64,000 nucleotides of DNA, taken from assembly GCA_963971425.1 (NCBI GenBank), contig OZ020521.1:9379519-9443518 (forward strand). Reading direction: 5' to 3'. Positions within the stretch are counted from its first letter, which is position 1, and every line of letters starts with the position of its first letter. Below are positions 45,249 through 57,093 of this stretch, one piece after another. The notes under the pieces are model-generated. The model was not told where the DNA came from, ran no database searches, and worked only from the letters and a program-made list of their open reading frames with translations. The stretch comes from Bryoerythrophyllum caledonicum. Its lineage: Eukaryota; Streptophyta; Bryopsida; Pottiales; Pottiaceae. The translations under genes were made by a program, and so were the position numbers.

Positions 45249-46175
45249 GGTGAAGTACTCCTGATCACAATCACTCAGGCTCTATCATCGAATTGAAATC
45301 ATCAACACGGCCAGTATTTTCATGAGCACCGAACCCTAATTGCGAGAAACAATCTAACACTACTTCGCTTCTGTTGCTAGAACCCATCCACCAGAAAAAG
45401 AGAGAGAGAGGGGCGCTCCACCGATTACTCTAAACGAGCCCACGAATGCTCTCGCCAAATTGGCAGGACCTCCCGAACCCGAACGTTGAACTAGAGCTTC
45501 TGGTGATGCGCCGAACCAACATTCCCTAGCTATTCAAACCAGGCTGTGAGCTTCAAAATGGCAACCTGTGAGCAAGCAAGATTTGAGGTGAGGTGAGGAT
45601 TACAGAGCTTCGCAAAACTTCCAACAACCTTGTAATTTCAAAATAACAACGCTTCAGTCGCGAGAGACGCCTCACCGACTACTCTAATCTAGCCCTCAAA
45701 TGCAGAATTTCCCGAACCCAAATACGCTATCTGATTGCGAGGTCTGGACTAAGGATTGACGAGCTTCTGGTGACTCTCCGACCATGGCAACGCGTCTGAG
45801 AGGACGGCTGAGAAGATTCAAAGAAGGCGGGTGTACCGCAAACCTTTCGGAATTCCATCTTGACAAGTCATCAGAAACTTGGCTTTCTCTCAGACTTGGT
45901 GAATTCATGGATGCTGCAAACGATTACCATCTGATAAAAGGCAGTTGAAGACCCGTGATAGCGGACATGGCGGTTGGTGTTAGGGTTTGGCGATGGGTAT
46001 CAACAGAAGTATGAAATTCTTCTCGACACTCGGAAGTTTGGTTTTCTGCTCAGTCTCGATCCTTCGATGGAACTCATTTCCGATGGATTTTGTTGGTTTC
46101 TTGCGAGGATTCGTCCTGCAGTGAGGTTGATTCGGATATGACGAGTTTCGGAGCTCGTTGACGATTGGGGTCGCG
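45249..46175. promoter_or_regulatory. shared intergenic region of two divergent genes
   Basis: 927 bp between the start codons of the leftward dioxygenase and the rightward Cpn60 gene, so both promoters and 5' UTRs must lie here. I can see no clear TATA box and assign no specific element. Confidence 0.5.
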
Positions 46176-49100
46176 ATGATGGCGGCACTTCGGTATCAGT
46201 GTTTGGCGCCGAACGCGGCTTCGCGCATTGTGGAACTGAATGCTCCCTCTCAATTACAGGTGTGGGTTTCTTGTCAATTCGTGCTCGGATATATCACTTT
46301 CTTCTGAAATTTCTTCAAGAATTTGCAACCACTCTGGGACGGTTAGTTGCGCCATCGGACCATGGTTACATTTGTCCCAATCTTTTGGAAATTCACAAGG
46401 GCATGTAGTGTTTTCTCTTGTATTTTGTCAGAACTTAGGGCTAAAGCTGAAGACCAACCAGGGAATACGGGCATACTTGCAATTTGCGAGCCGTAGGCGA
46501 AGCTTTGGCAAGTTTGTGATTCGTGCTGGTGCGAAGGAGATTGTTTTTGATCGAGAATCACGGTCGGCGCTTCAAGCCGGAATTGACAAGCTCGCTGATG
46601 CTGTGGGCGTTACATTAGGTCCTCGAGGTGACGTCAGGTCTCTTTTCTCCTCTTTCTTTTTCTTAGTGAAAGAGGGGGTATCTTATTGTAGCATGCTCTG
46701 TCGTGTGACTGTATATCTTCATGTGATTTTGTGACTACCTCTGATTACAGGACGTAATGTGGTTCTTGATGAGGCTGGGGAGCCCAAGGTGATCAACGAT
46801 GGGGTCACCATTGCGCGTGCTATTGAGCTTCCCAATTCTATGGAGAATGCAGGAGCAGCTCTTATCAGAGAGGTAAATGGACAGATATTTTCCTGCCCTG
46901 CAATCAATGTGCAATCCCTTATGGATGACTAATCTTACTGCCTTGTTTGGCATGTGTTGCAGGTTGCTAGCAAGACAAATGACTCGGCAGGCGATGGCAC
47001 TACCACGGCATGTGTGCTGGCCAGAGAATTGATCAAGTTTGGGCTCTTAAATGTCACTGCAGGTGCGAATCCCATTGCTATCAAGAAAGGGATCGACAAA
47101 ACAGTTGCAGCTCTTGTGGAGGAATTGAAGAGGCAGGCTCGGCCTGTGAAAGGCCGTGATGACATTAAAGGTATCATGGCTGGTTTCTCTTGCTTGGTGA
47201 TTTCCATCAGGATCAAATTTTCTACAATAGTGGAGTCAATTGTGAAGTTTCCCAGAGTTTCAATAAGATCCCCCTTCTTTTGACTCCGCTCTCTTCTCTG
47301 TGAAGAGTTATGGAAGAGCGTGGTGGTACTTTTTTTCAATGGAAGAGCTTGGTGGTCTCTAAACTCATGTTAAAGTAGCTCTAGCAGGCTTTGAGAGTAA
47401 AGAAAGAGTTTGCGTGAGATTACCCATGAGTATAAGCTGCCTTTCTCTCCTTTGAACTGATTTTAGATACCAAGAACCATTTAGAGCTGGCTTATTGTAA
47501 AACGAGGGGTATCTCATTCAACTTTGGGTGACTTTACAAATACCTCTATCAATTGTTAGGATTTTGGCTGTATCCGTGTGTATCTGTTAATATATATGAA
47601 TTTAAGCAGGAGCATCCTTTTCCTGTGCAGCTGTAGCCTCCATATCTGCTGGAAATGACGACCTCATTGGGACTATGATTGCGGATGCGCTTGAGAAGGT
47701 TGGGTCCGACGGCGTGTTATCAATCGAGTCTTCTTCTTCTTTTGAGACAACAATTCAAGTGGAGGAAGGCATGGAGGTAAAATAAGTCTAATACTTTAAC
47801 ACGAAGTGGAATGTACGAGTTGTCCATGAAATCTTTAAGTTAATCCGACAAGGACTTTGTTCTAATTCCAGAATCAGTCCAAGTTATTAGTCTGTACAAG
47901 TCAAATACTCTGACATCTCTACTGTCACCAATCTGTGCAGATTGACAAGGGCTACCTTTCTCCCCACTTTGTGACAAATCAGGAGAAGCTTCTGGTAGAG
48001 TTCGAGAACTGCAAGGTGCTCGTGACGGACGCCACCATCAGCAGCATCAAGGAGATCATATCCATGATAGAGAAGACCAACCAGCTGAGTGTGCCGCTTC
48101 TGATCATTGCGGAGGACGTGTCTGGGGAGGCGCTCGCGACGCTGGTGGTGAACAAGCTGCGAGGAATCGTGCAAGTGGCTGCCATCAAAGCGCATGGGTA
48201 TGGGCCGAGCAAACAAGCTCTTCTCCAAGACATCGCAATTCTGACAGGTATCCGATATGACATGCAATGACTCTCTTTCTTAAACTCGGCGGATCCATAT
48301 ATGTTTCTCACAAGCTTTGGATATATCTTTATGCAGGCGCTGAGTTCCTGGCCAGTGATCTGGGCATGGCCGTGGAGGACGCCTCGGTTTATCAGTTGGG
48401 AGTGGCCAGAAAGGTGACCATCTCTGACAGGAAGACCACCATCATTTCCGACAACGCAACCAGGGAAGAGATTCAGGCGCGCGTTGCGCAATTGAAGAGG
48501 GACATGGCGGAAACCACGTCCGCGAGAGAGGCGCAGCTGCTCTCGCAACGCATTGCCAAATTGTCTGGCGGCGTTGCTGTTATCAAGGTAATTTAGTGAA
48601 GCCATGTTTTCCTTTTGTAGTAGATGCTTAGATGATCTGGTCACTTTGATTTTGATCTTCCATTCACATTCTTCTGGGTCTTGAGCTGCTTCTATAATAT
48701 TCTAGAACCAATGCTAGTGCAGCCTCATGGGTCGCCTTTAATTCTGAGTCCTCTAACTTAGGAATCTGCTTCAGGTTGGAGCCGCAACTGAAGTGGAGTT
48801 GGAAGACCGGAAGCTTAGAATCGAAGATGCAAAGAATTCGACCTTTTCTGCCATTGCCGAAGGCATTGTTCCGGGCGGTGGCGCTGCGCTTGTTCATTTG
48901 TCATCTTTCGTGCCAGCAATCAAAAACTCTTTCCAGGACCTAGAGGAGCGGCTTGGAGCCGAAATCGTACAGAAGGTAAGAAGATGTCCAGCAGCCCGGC
49001 ATTTCTCTAGAAGCGGTTTGCTACAGTAATAAATGACGTTTTCACCATGGTACTGTTCGAACCTGTTATTACTAGCTTTGAGTAAAGTAGACGACAGGGC

Positions 49101-49447
49101 TCCAGGCTGTGAACTAATTCACTGGCAAGTTCCTCTTTCGCATGCAGGCATTGCTAGCGCCGGCGTCGTTAATCGCCCGCAACGCAGGAATGGAGGGCGA
49201 GGTGGTGGTGGAGAAGATTTTGGGCTCCAGGTGGGCTGTGGGATACAACGCCATGTCCGACACCTACGAGGATCTGCTGGAGTCCGGCGTGATCGACCCC
49301 GCCAAGGTGACGAGGTGTGCCCTGCAGAACGCCGCGTCCGTGGCGGGCATGGTGCTCAGCACGCAAGCCATCGTGGTGGACAAAGTGAAGCAGCGCAAGG
49401 GGTCCGTCGTGCCGGAACTGCCCGGAATGCCGCAGCTCGGGTATTAG
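46176..49447 (+). CDS. CPN60A: plastid chaperonin 60 subunit alpha
   Basis: Nine exons, all GT-AG and in phase: 46176-46259, 46432-46627, 46751-46872, 46963-47170, 47631-47776, 47941-48247, 48337-48587, 48775-48975, 49148-49447; 604 aa. The first 60 residues form a transit peptide rich in Arg and Ala. Group I chaperonin motifs follow: [23 protein letters not shown] (about 143-148, ATP site), [28 protein letters not shown], and AALQ-type ...[14 protein letters not shown]. It resembles the alpha more than the beta subunit. The product assembles into the stromal Cpn60 complex that folds Rubisco large subunit and others. The apical motif APxFGERRKAMLQD of most alphas is [14 protein letters not shown] here (residues 336-349), so this is a divergent paralogue, possibly of the alpha2 kind. 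The C-terminus ends [11 protein letters not shown]. Confidence 0.93.
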
Positions 49448-49828
49448 GAGTAGCACGCCAAGGTAGGAGTACGGATACCGGTTAAAGTGAGGTGATGAAT
49501 GTGTGACCAAAGAAATGACACCCTTTTTTTTAAATGTTAAAGAATACAAGTTCTTTCCTTCCGTTTTTTACTCCTCAGATCTTAAAACGATAATGGACTG
49601 AGCCACCATTATCCCACAATCCTCAGCTTGAATGTGACCTACTGAAAAGAATCTAAATAACACTTGACGGATTCGTCAAGACCGACCGACCTTTCGTAGC
49701 TGTTGAATCGCAGCATATGATATTCTACACATGGGGTGCAACTACTCTACTCTACTCACCACCATCAACTCATGTGGACAAATCCACAAGACCATGAAAA
49801 GAACAGAATCCAAAATGCCGAGCCCAGG
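49448..49828. other. intergenic between convergent genes
   Basis: 381 bp between the stop codons of Cpn60 (plus) and the PMEI-like gene (minus); it should hold both 3' UTRs. No other feature is seen. Confidence 0.5.
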
Positions 49829-51446
49829 CTACAACAGTCTTCTCCCCGGAAACAACCTCGCCAAAGATCTGTCCATGCTCAACAAGCGACGGTGATGGTT
49901 CTCGTCGCCAAGCGCAAGCTTGTTCACAAACGTGAGCGCGATGCTGAGGAGTGTGTCAACGCGAGCCGACGTGATGGTCTCCGCGCCCTTGAACGACCCT
50001 ATGTCATCGATTCCTTGTTGGCAAGTATCGTAGAGCGTCGAGGCGGCCGCTAGAGAGACAGCGACGTCGGTGGCCGCGGGGCCCGGATGGTGCTCGTCGA
50101 TCTCCGCCATGATGGCCATGCTGCCCTCGACCTCATCCATGGCCATTCCGAACACGTCGATACACTGCTCCAGCGCGGGGTTGCCCGGGTTGCTGCCGCG
50201 GAGGTCGATGGCCAGCGTGTAGGAATCGTTCAAGGCGTGGTCCGCAGCCTCCATCGTCATGATCGTCCATTGCTGCAAGTCCACCTTGTTGGAGTTCGCG
50301 TTGCCGGCGAACAAGTCCAGGCACGCCGCGGGATCTCTGACGAAGCACAAGAAGATGTCAGTTCAAGAGCGGGACACCGAACCCTCAAGAAAACAGATGG
50401 TATAACATTGCACTGGATCCTAGAAAAGAATGGGAGAATTCTCGTGACACCCTGGATCCTAGAAAAGCATGTTAAAGTTAAGATTTCTGTGATTTGTATA
50501 CTGTGAAGTCACTCGGAGTTTGGATGAGGTGTACTCGCTGTCTTTGAGGGAGATGAAAATCAGCTCTGAGATCGGCTTGAAGAAGAGAAATGCAGCTAAT
50601 ATTCATCAGGGTATCACAAGCAAACTCTTTCTTCGCTGTCAAAGACGGCTACAACAACTTTGACTCGAGTTTAGAGACCACGAAGCTCGACTGAAACCAA
50701 CGAGTTCTTCTATTGGTCTATCAACTATTTGGAGTGAGGAAAAGGGTAATATTATAAATCAGAAGAAGATAGCTTTGCTGGGTGACGTATCAATCTTGAC
50801 CTGAGAGTAAAACCCTAAATAGAATGCAATTGCAAGAAACAAGGGAAGCGTGACTTTCTGAAGTGCAAGAGCGCCAAACCCTAAAAAGAATGCAATTCCC
50901 AAAAACATGAGTTCCCTGACTTGCATTGTGAGATTGAGAGAGATGATGATTCACTCACGTGGTCTGCTGGCAGATAGTTTGGTAGCTGATCTGGTGGTAG
51001 CCGTTGGAGAAAGGCCCGGGAGCGAAAGCAGGCAAGGGGGACTCCAGAGACGGTGGCGATGGCGGAGCTCCAGCAGACGGATGAGGAGACGGGGACGTGA
51101 TCGGCTCCGTGAATCCGCCCAGCGGAGGCAGAGGCGGCGACCCCGGCAGGCTGCCTCCTCCGTCATCCGGACTCGGCGCCGGTGCGAAGTGCGCGTGCTG
51201 CTTCCGCAACTCGGCGTTGCGAGGATTGTCATCGCCAGGAGCGCTCCTGGCGCCCGCGACGGACCCGCTCACGACGCCTACCACGACGATGAACGCAATA
51301 CAGGCGCCCACGGCGTAGCACCGCGACCGGCTCTTGGGACGCCGGGACATCGGCACGTCGAACTCCGACATCTGCATCTCCAGGCTCGAGTACTGCGTGG
51401 ACGAGTTCAGAAGCCCCGCCTCACGAGAATCGTCCAACCTCATCAT
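49829..51446 (-). CDS. membrane-anchored PMEI-like protein
   Basis: Two exons, 50959-51446 and 49829-50336, join in phase for about 331 aa. I chose the start MMRLDDS; an upstream in-frame ATG at 51596 would add 50 residues lacking motifs. A cytosolic N-terminus of about 45 residues ends in basic RRPKSRSR, then a membrane helix (AVGACIAFIVVVGVVSGSVAGA), then a Pro/Ser/Gly-rich linker of about 80 residues (PSPHPSAGAPPSPPS), then a plant invertase/pectin methylesterase inhibitor domain: YQTICQQTTDPAACLDLF at its start, ALEQCIDVFGMAMDEVEGS and TLYDTCQQGID in the middle. The four disulfide cysteines of the four-helix bundle seem present. It would inhibit pectin methylesterase or invertase in the wall or secretory route. 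There is no PME catalytic domain downstream, so it is a stand-alone type II form. Confidence 0.78.
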
Positions 51447-54400
51447 CTCGACACAAAAGAAAACGTGTCCCTGCAATCCAAAATCTCGAACTCCTCCGCA
51501 AACGCAGTGCAGGAGTGATCCTCTAAACACTGCGACCACGCGACGAGGTTGATCTTGAGGAGACGAGCGATACGAGCGCACCGATCTGGACGTCAACTCA
51601 AGTAACTGAATTCTCTCTGGCGAATGTAGAGAGCGTGCGCCGGATTGACCGGGTCCTGGCGATTGCTGCGACGTGAACGCGAGCGATTGGAGCCGCCACC
51701 GTCGCCTCGCCGCCGCGCAATCTGCACTCGCAATCAGTGAAAAATCACCGAACAGCTTCGGAGCTCGAATTCTTACAGAAGCGAGTGTTCACGTCTATTT
51801 CGGAGGTTGATGGCGAGGTATCAGACGTGGTATTGGATGGTTATCGGGGTAGTCTAACCTAGTTATCGATTGAGCGAGGTATCAGTCAAGAGTCTTGCGG
51901 GGACGTCAACTCCGTCGCGGTGCTGCATGAGTATTAGGCTGGTATCACCTAGGTATTGATCGAGACTAGCGAGGAGGTAAGGACTTATTGGTGATGGGGA
52001 ATCCACGATTTGGGGGTCTCTTTAGCTCTGCATTTTAGGGAGATTGGGGATTGTGGCAATATATTTTGGCACAGTAATTACTCGAATATGATTTTTTCTT
52101 GTATGAGCTGCGTGTTTCTTGGGATTGTGAATATTGGAATTATGTTATAATTTAACTTGGAGCCTTAGGGGCGATTCACTCTATGGACCACGGAGATTGA
52201 CCACTGCCGTCTAAAACCTGTGATTGGCCGAGGAAGTTGTCCCGGTACGAGTTCGCTTTACACTACCTTGGAAAAAAAAATTGACCACGGAGTTTGAGGT
52301 TATCTAAGTATGCTATTTTCTTTCTAGTGGATAATGCTTCTTGGTCCAATGGGTTTTCCGTCGGGTCGAGGCAAAGAAGTCGACTCGCCGGAAATCTTGG
52401 GGATTGTTTGGGCTGAAAATCAATGATTGGCTGAAATTTTTAATTTTTTTCCCAAATTTTTTTATAATACATTCCCAAGAGCCACGACCATGATAAAAAA
52501 AATGATTTGTATTTGAAAAATGAAGAAAGACAAATCATGTTACACCATGAATAGTAACCACCATTTTCCTGTCTAAGTAAATATTAGTTAGTATTAGTTA
52601 TTCTGATAGTAGCTGTTCCAGTAATTTTAAATAAGAAAGAGGTCAAAATTCATGGTATCTTTACCTTCCACTACAAAGTCAATGAAAAAGTGTTGGGAAT
52701 ATGATGTAGAGAACCGAGACACCGTGACCTCTGCGACGCTGAGAAGTCGATTCATCCTGCAATCATTAGAACCGTACCTTCCTTGGGTCCAGTCGGCGGG
52801 TCAAGGCTCGATGGACCCCTTGGGCCCTGGATTTAAGACCTCGATGGAGTCCCAAAGCTGGAACCCAAGCAAGGCCAGGGACCAATAAGTTCCACTGGGA
52901 CAGCAGAGCATGAATTGGACCCGAAAAGAGATGCATGATCATGATTAGAAGAAGAAGAAGGTCCTCACTTAAAGGGTCGAAGTGAATAAAGTGTCCGTTT
53001 GTTCCACCACTAAACCAATGTCCACCAGACATAGATTTAGTGATCATGATTATTACACGCATCGGTTAGTTTTTGCACCTCCCAGCCGGATTTATTTTCA
53101 TTTCCAAATCACAATGGTTTGGACACAATGGGTATCACTTAGATACTACATGGGTATCTTCTAGGTTTTACATGGGTATCACCTTGGCATTACAAGGGTG
53201 CCACCTAGGCAAATCTCTTGAATTTTCCTAAATTTTGGACATTCTCCACAATGAGATAAATATGTATGAAACTAATCAATGCGTAGGGTATTTTATTTGT
53301 GGAGGCCCTGGAATAAATTCAAGAATGCTATAATGGCTTCACCAGCTTGGGCTATATTACTGCTATGGATGCCACGAGGAGGGGTGTGTGGATAAGACCT
53401 GCTCCCCTATTTTAATGTTTGAGAGGGGCTCTATTTCTACCTAGGCGGGACTTTCCATCATAATTTGGGGTTGTTGGCTCCAAATTTGGCAAAAATGCCT
53501 TGGGACCTCTACAATAAGAAGCCAAAAAAATGAGGCCTACCCTCTAAAACATCGGTTACGAGGTCCGACAACACCCTCTTGGAAGTGGTCCACTTCCATT
53601 GAAACCTTTGGGAAATAGACTTAGAGCACCCCCACCCTCGTGCAATCAAGCCATTGAAGCGGTGCCATGTCGCACCACGGCTCCACTATATATCAGCCGA
53701 TGTCGATGCAGGATGTTGGCCATCCTTGGGCTAGCCTCTTTTTCGGTAGGTTGTTCTAAGGAAATCGACCTTGTCTCACCGACCACGACGTAATCCGACA
53801 CGTGGTGCACTCTAGCCACCGATAATCAATAATTGACAATCTTGCGGGAAGCAAAAAGGCACGGGCGGAAAAGCAGAATGCGTTGGGGCTTCCGCCGGGC
53901 CAGCCACTAGCGGCTATAAACAACCTCGACTCAGAGTTCTCTATCGTAGCCGTTGGCACGATTGTGGTGGAGATAAATGAAGGCCACATCAAACATTTAA
54001 AACAATATAGTTACCTAAAGAAGAAAGATTATGAGGTACAAAAAGGTGCAAAAAATTAATATTAACAATTTAAACTACATAAAATGAAATGCACGAGTGG
54101 TGTGGCAAAAAATATTCTCAAGCCGTACTCAATGCAAGCTAAAGCTCTCCTAGAGTACTTCAAGAACTCTAAGCATTGATTGGTAGTTACCACACCTCTC
54201 CCAAGCCAAGTCACTCTATCTATGTTATGAGAATTTAAAGTAGAAGTTGGCAAAAGGGGGTCATTCCTTCAACTATCAAAGCAATATAAGTCTTGACAAT
54301 TTATATTTTGCATTGTTTTGTTGACTTCAAATTTAGATGCAATAGAGGTTTGATACTTATGGGTGTTACATTAGGGTGTTACAACCTTGGATTCCCATTA

Positions 54401-54555
54401 TCTTTCAATCTTAAGAAATTTACCAACTAATTGGAGGTTTTAGAGTTGCGAATGTACCTACATTTCCAGCAACTATGAAAGAAGCAAGAAAAATCACCGA
54501 ATGAGAGGTTTGCAATCATAATTCACCATGTGACTCTATTTCATGCCTAAGATCA
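51447..54555. other. spacer rich in small dispersed repeats
   Basis: 51447-51800 is the 5' flank of the PMEI-like gene. 51830-51975 has repeated GGTATCA(C/G) motifs, and 53125-53230 has the GGGTATCACCT/CTTGAATTTTCC array also found at 19.4 kb. 53000-53040 carries a CCACCAGACATAGA motif shared with 26.8 kb. No gene is supported. Confidence 0.45.
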
Positions 54556-55148
54556 CCCCTAACGGACCAAAACTATGTTTCACCAAAACCACTTCAAAAT
54601 TGCCTCTCTAAGATGAGACACTGCAACAGCTCTTTACTATTTTCAACCGTAGGATCTTCAATTTAATTATTTCAATGAGACACTAAAATCATTTCCTGAA
54701 CTTCGACCCCACGAATTGAAATATACATGCATTTAAAGAATGCAAAATGGTCTTTTTCTTTCCACTACAAACAAGATCAACGTACTTTAACTCAAGATAA
54801 TGACATATTCTCCTGCTACACATTTTCTACCTTACGTGGGTTATTGGATGCCAAAAAATCAGAAGTAATGGAGGTGTTTAGAATAAGAGAAATGGAATTA
54901 CAAAGAATTTAGGTTTAGAAAGTAGCCAATTGCTTAGGAAGGTAATTTTAATTTTAATTTTATTTATTTTGGATCCAAAATCTATACTGTGGATAGAATA
55001 ATTATGCCTTCTTCTATTCAGAGAATTTTTTTAAAATCTCTAATTTCTACACATTTTTAGTAAAAACAATGAGGGATGTCAAGAACTTTTCTTCATTGTT
55101 GCTCGCCTCAAAAAATTGCACTAATTCAAACACTTTGTCCTTTAGGAG
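54556..55148. mobile_element. piggyBac-like MITE
   Basis: The left end CCCCTAACGGACCAAAA starts at 54556 and the inverted end TTTGTCCTTTAGGAG stops at 55148, followed by TTAA (55149-55152). The left flank is ATCA rather than TTAA, so this copy lacks a clean duplication. The body matches 7204-7500 (for example TTTACTATTTTCAA then GG(A)TCTTCAA). 593 bp, non-coding. Confidence 0.6.
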
Positions 55149-55362
55149 TTAATCAACTAGACTTATAATTGCAGTAAGCAATATGTAGAAAGTTACAGGA
55201 GTCTAAAGTGCTACATTTATAGTTGTTCTTTTATCCGATGTTCTCTAATGCCTCGTCAATCTCAGGCGTAATGTAGCAAGGTTATCCATTTCTTTGGTCT
55301 AAGACATATAAGTCTCTTTGTACACCATAAAACTACAACCCGAATATGAACACATCGCCTAA

Positions 55363-56516
55363 AAATTTGCCCCCCTTTTCAAAACCACACATATATTACA
55401 TCAACAACATAATAACGCATACCCACATATCGCCACATATATAAACCAACACAACGAATATCCTCCATCCCACATTCTATATGCCCTAGCCATCACTATA
55501 CACCCCAACATAGACCTCTGCAATCAACTCCTAAACACACAAAATCAAACCGTAACCCAATGGACCAATACACTCCTTCACACTCTACATAATCTACAAA
55601 ACCCCCCCGAAAGACACATTAGTACCCCACATCCTCACACAACATTTCTTGAATCCAACTTAAACATCATAATCCACAACACATCGATAAACAAAGAACT
55701 ATATGACTTTATACACAACCAAAATACACCCCAGCAAATGACATGGTAAAACAAAGATTTCCCTACCTCCCTAACACTATCATAAACGAGGCATTAAAAT
55801 GCCAAAATCCCCTCCCGGAATACACTCATCCAGCCCCACCACAAAACCATAACCCACATACGAACAACAACAACACAAGCATAATAACATGGAATGCCTC
55901 ATCCCTAAACACAGCACTCTCAAACCTACAAAACATAATTATACACACTAACACACCACCGGCACTCATAGTCATACAAGAAACAAAAATATCGACCACA
56001 AAATCCACAAAATACATACAAAGACTATTTCCCGACTACAAACTTATTTTCAATAATACACATACCTTAACACGCTGCATACAACAAAGAAGACCATACA
56101 TACTGGGCCGAGGGGGCCTCCTCACCCTCATACGCAAAAATTACGCCTTTCCAGGCAATGCTAAAAAAATCCCCACCCCAATGAACATATCCCCATACCT
56201 CCAAATTATGGAAATCTCCAATCACCCATTACAATCATGGCTAATCCACCACATATACATGCCATCCCACCCCGAAGACATCAAACTCACTGAGGACATC
56301 AAAACTAACATCACCACCCATATCACCAACAATCATAACCACAACCACATCTTATGTGGTGACTTCAATAGAGACGTTGCCCTCATAGGTCGACAAAATG
56401 GAAACCAATACACACCACCACAAATAATAGACCTACAATGGAAACAATTTACTGAAAATCTAAACTTCAATTATATTCCCACAAACACTACAAACACACA
56501 ATTAAGCAATTATGCA
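55363..56516 (+). pseudogene. G-poor LINE fragment: upstream frame plus APE-type endonuclease
   Basis: Two overlapping open frames. The first runs from just after a TAA at 55360-55362 to TAA at 55747-55749 without its own ATG. The second starts with ATG at 55743 in the -1 frame and stays open past 56516. The second carries apurinic-type endonuclease landmarks: IITWNASSLN, LIVIQETKIS (catalytic Glu), GRGGLLTLIRKNY, IYMPSHPED and HILCGDFNRDV (Asp/Asn). The coding strand is strikingly G-poor. The element's composition ends near 56516, where unrelated DNA begins, so reverse transcriptase is missing. The overlap may reflect an original ORF1/ORF2 arrangement or a frameshift. The C-terminal fragment at 404-892 may be the same family. 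Confidence 0.75.
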
Positions 56517-57093
56517 CTTGGCCAAGTGCACTGGTTGCTGGTAGAAAGCCGCAAATTATTTGCTCATAACTTTTTTTTAAATCAAAATTTGGCAAAAGTC
56601 TGGGATGTTTATTGTCAAATTTTTTTGGTGTTTGTCCACCCTAAACCTTGGCATCTTCATGTTCATATCAGTAATATATTTTTTACATTTGCTACCTTTT
56701 TTTAGAAAATATATGATATCTAATCTAGTTTACAAATCCTGCTACAAAGTTATAATCATGTGCCCAAACAGATTATAAATTTGTTATGAGTTATTATAGG
56801 ATTTTAGAGTAGTGCACTACAAATACAATGTGTAAGAAATACAAAAATATATATGCAATTTTCTAAGACAGTGTAAAGTACCTCACTGTATTTTATAATG
56901 CAAAAACATACATAATCAAGCAATTCCACACTATTGCTGAGGAATTCTAAAATCAAACATATCATATGGACCACCCAATATATAAAAATATATACCACCT
57001 ACCGAACGATAGACACATCTCAAACTGCATTATACTAACGTACTTGTCACCTAAACTGCGTACATGCTCTACTATAGTATATAGCTCTAGGGC
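56517..57093. other. AT-rich spacer
   Basis: Sequence unlike the LINE fragment to its left. No gene is seen. Confidence 0.4.
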
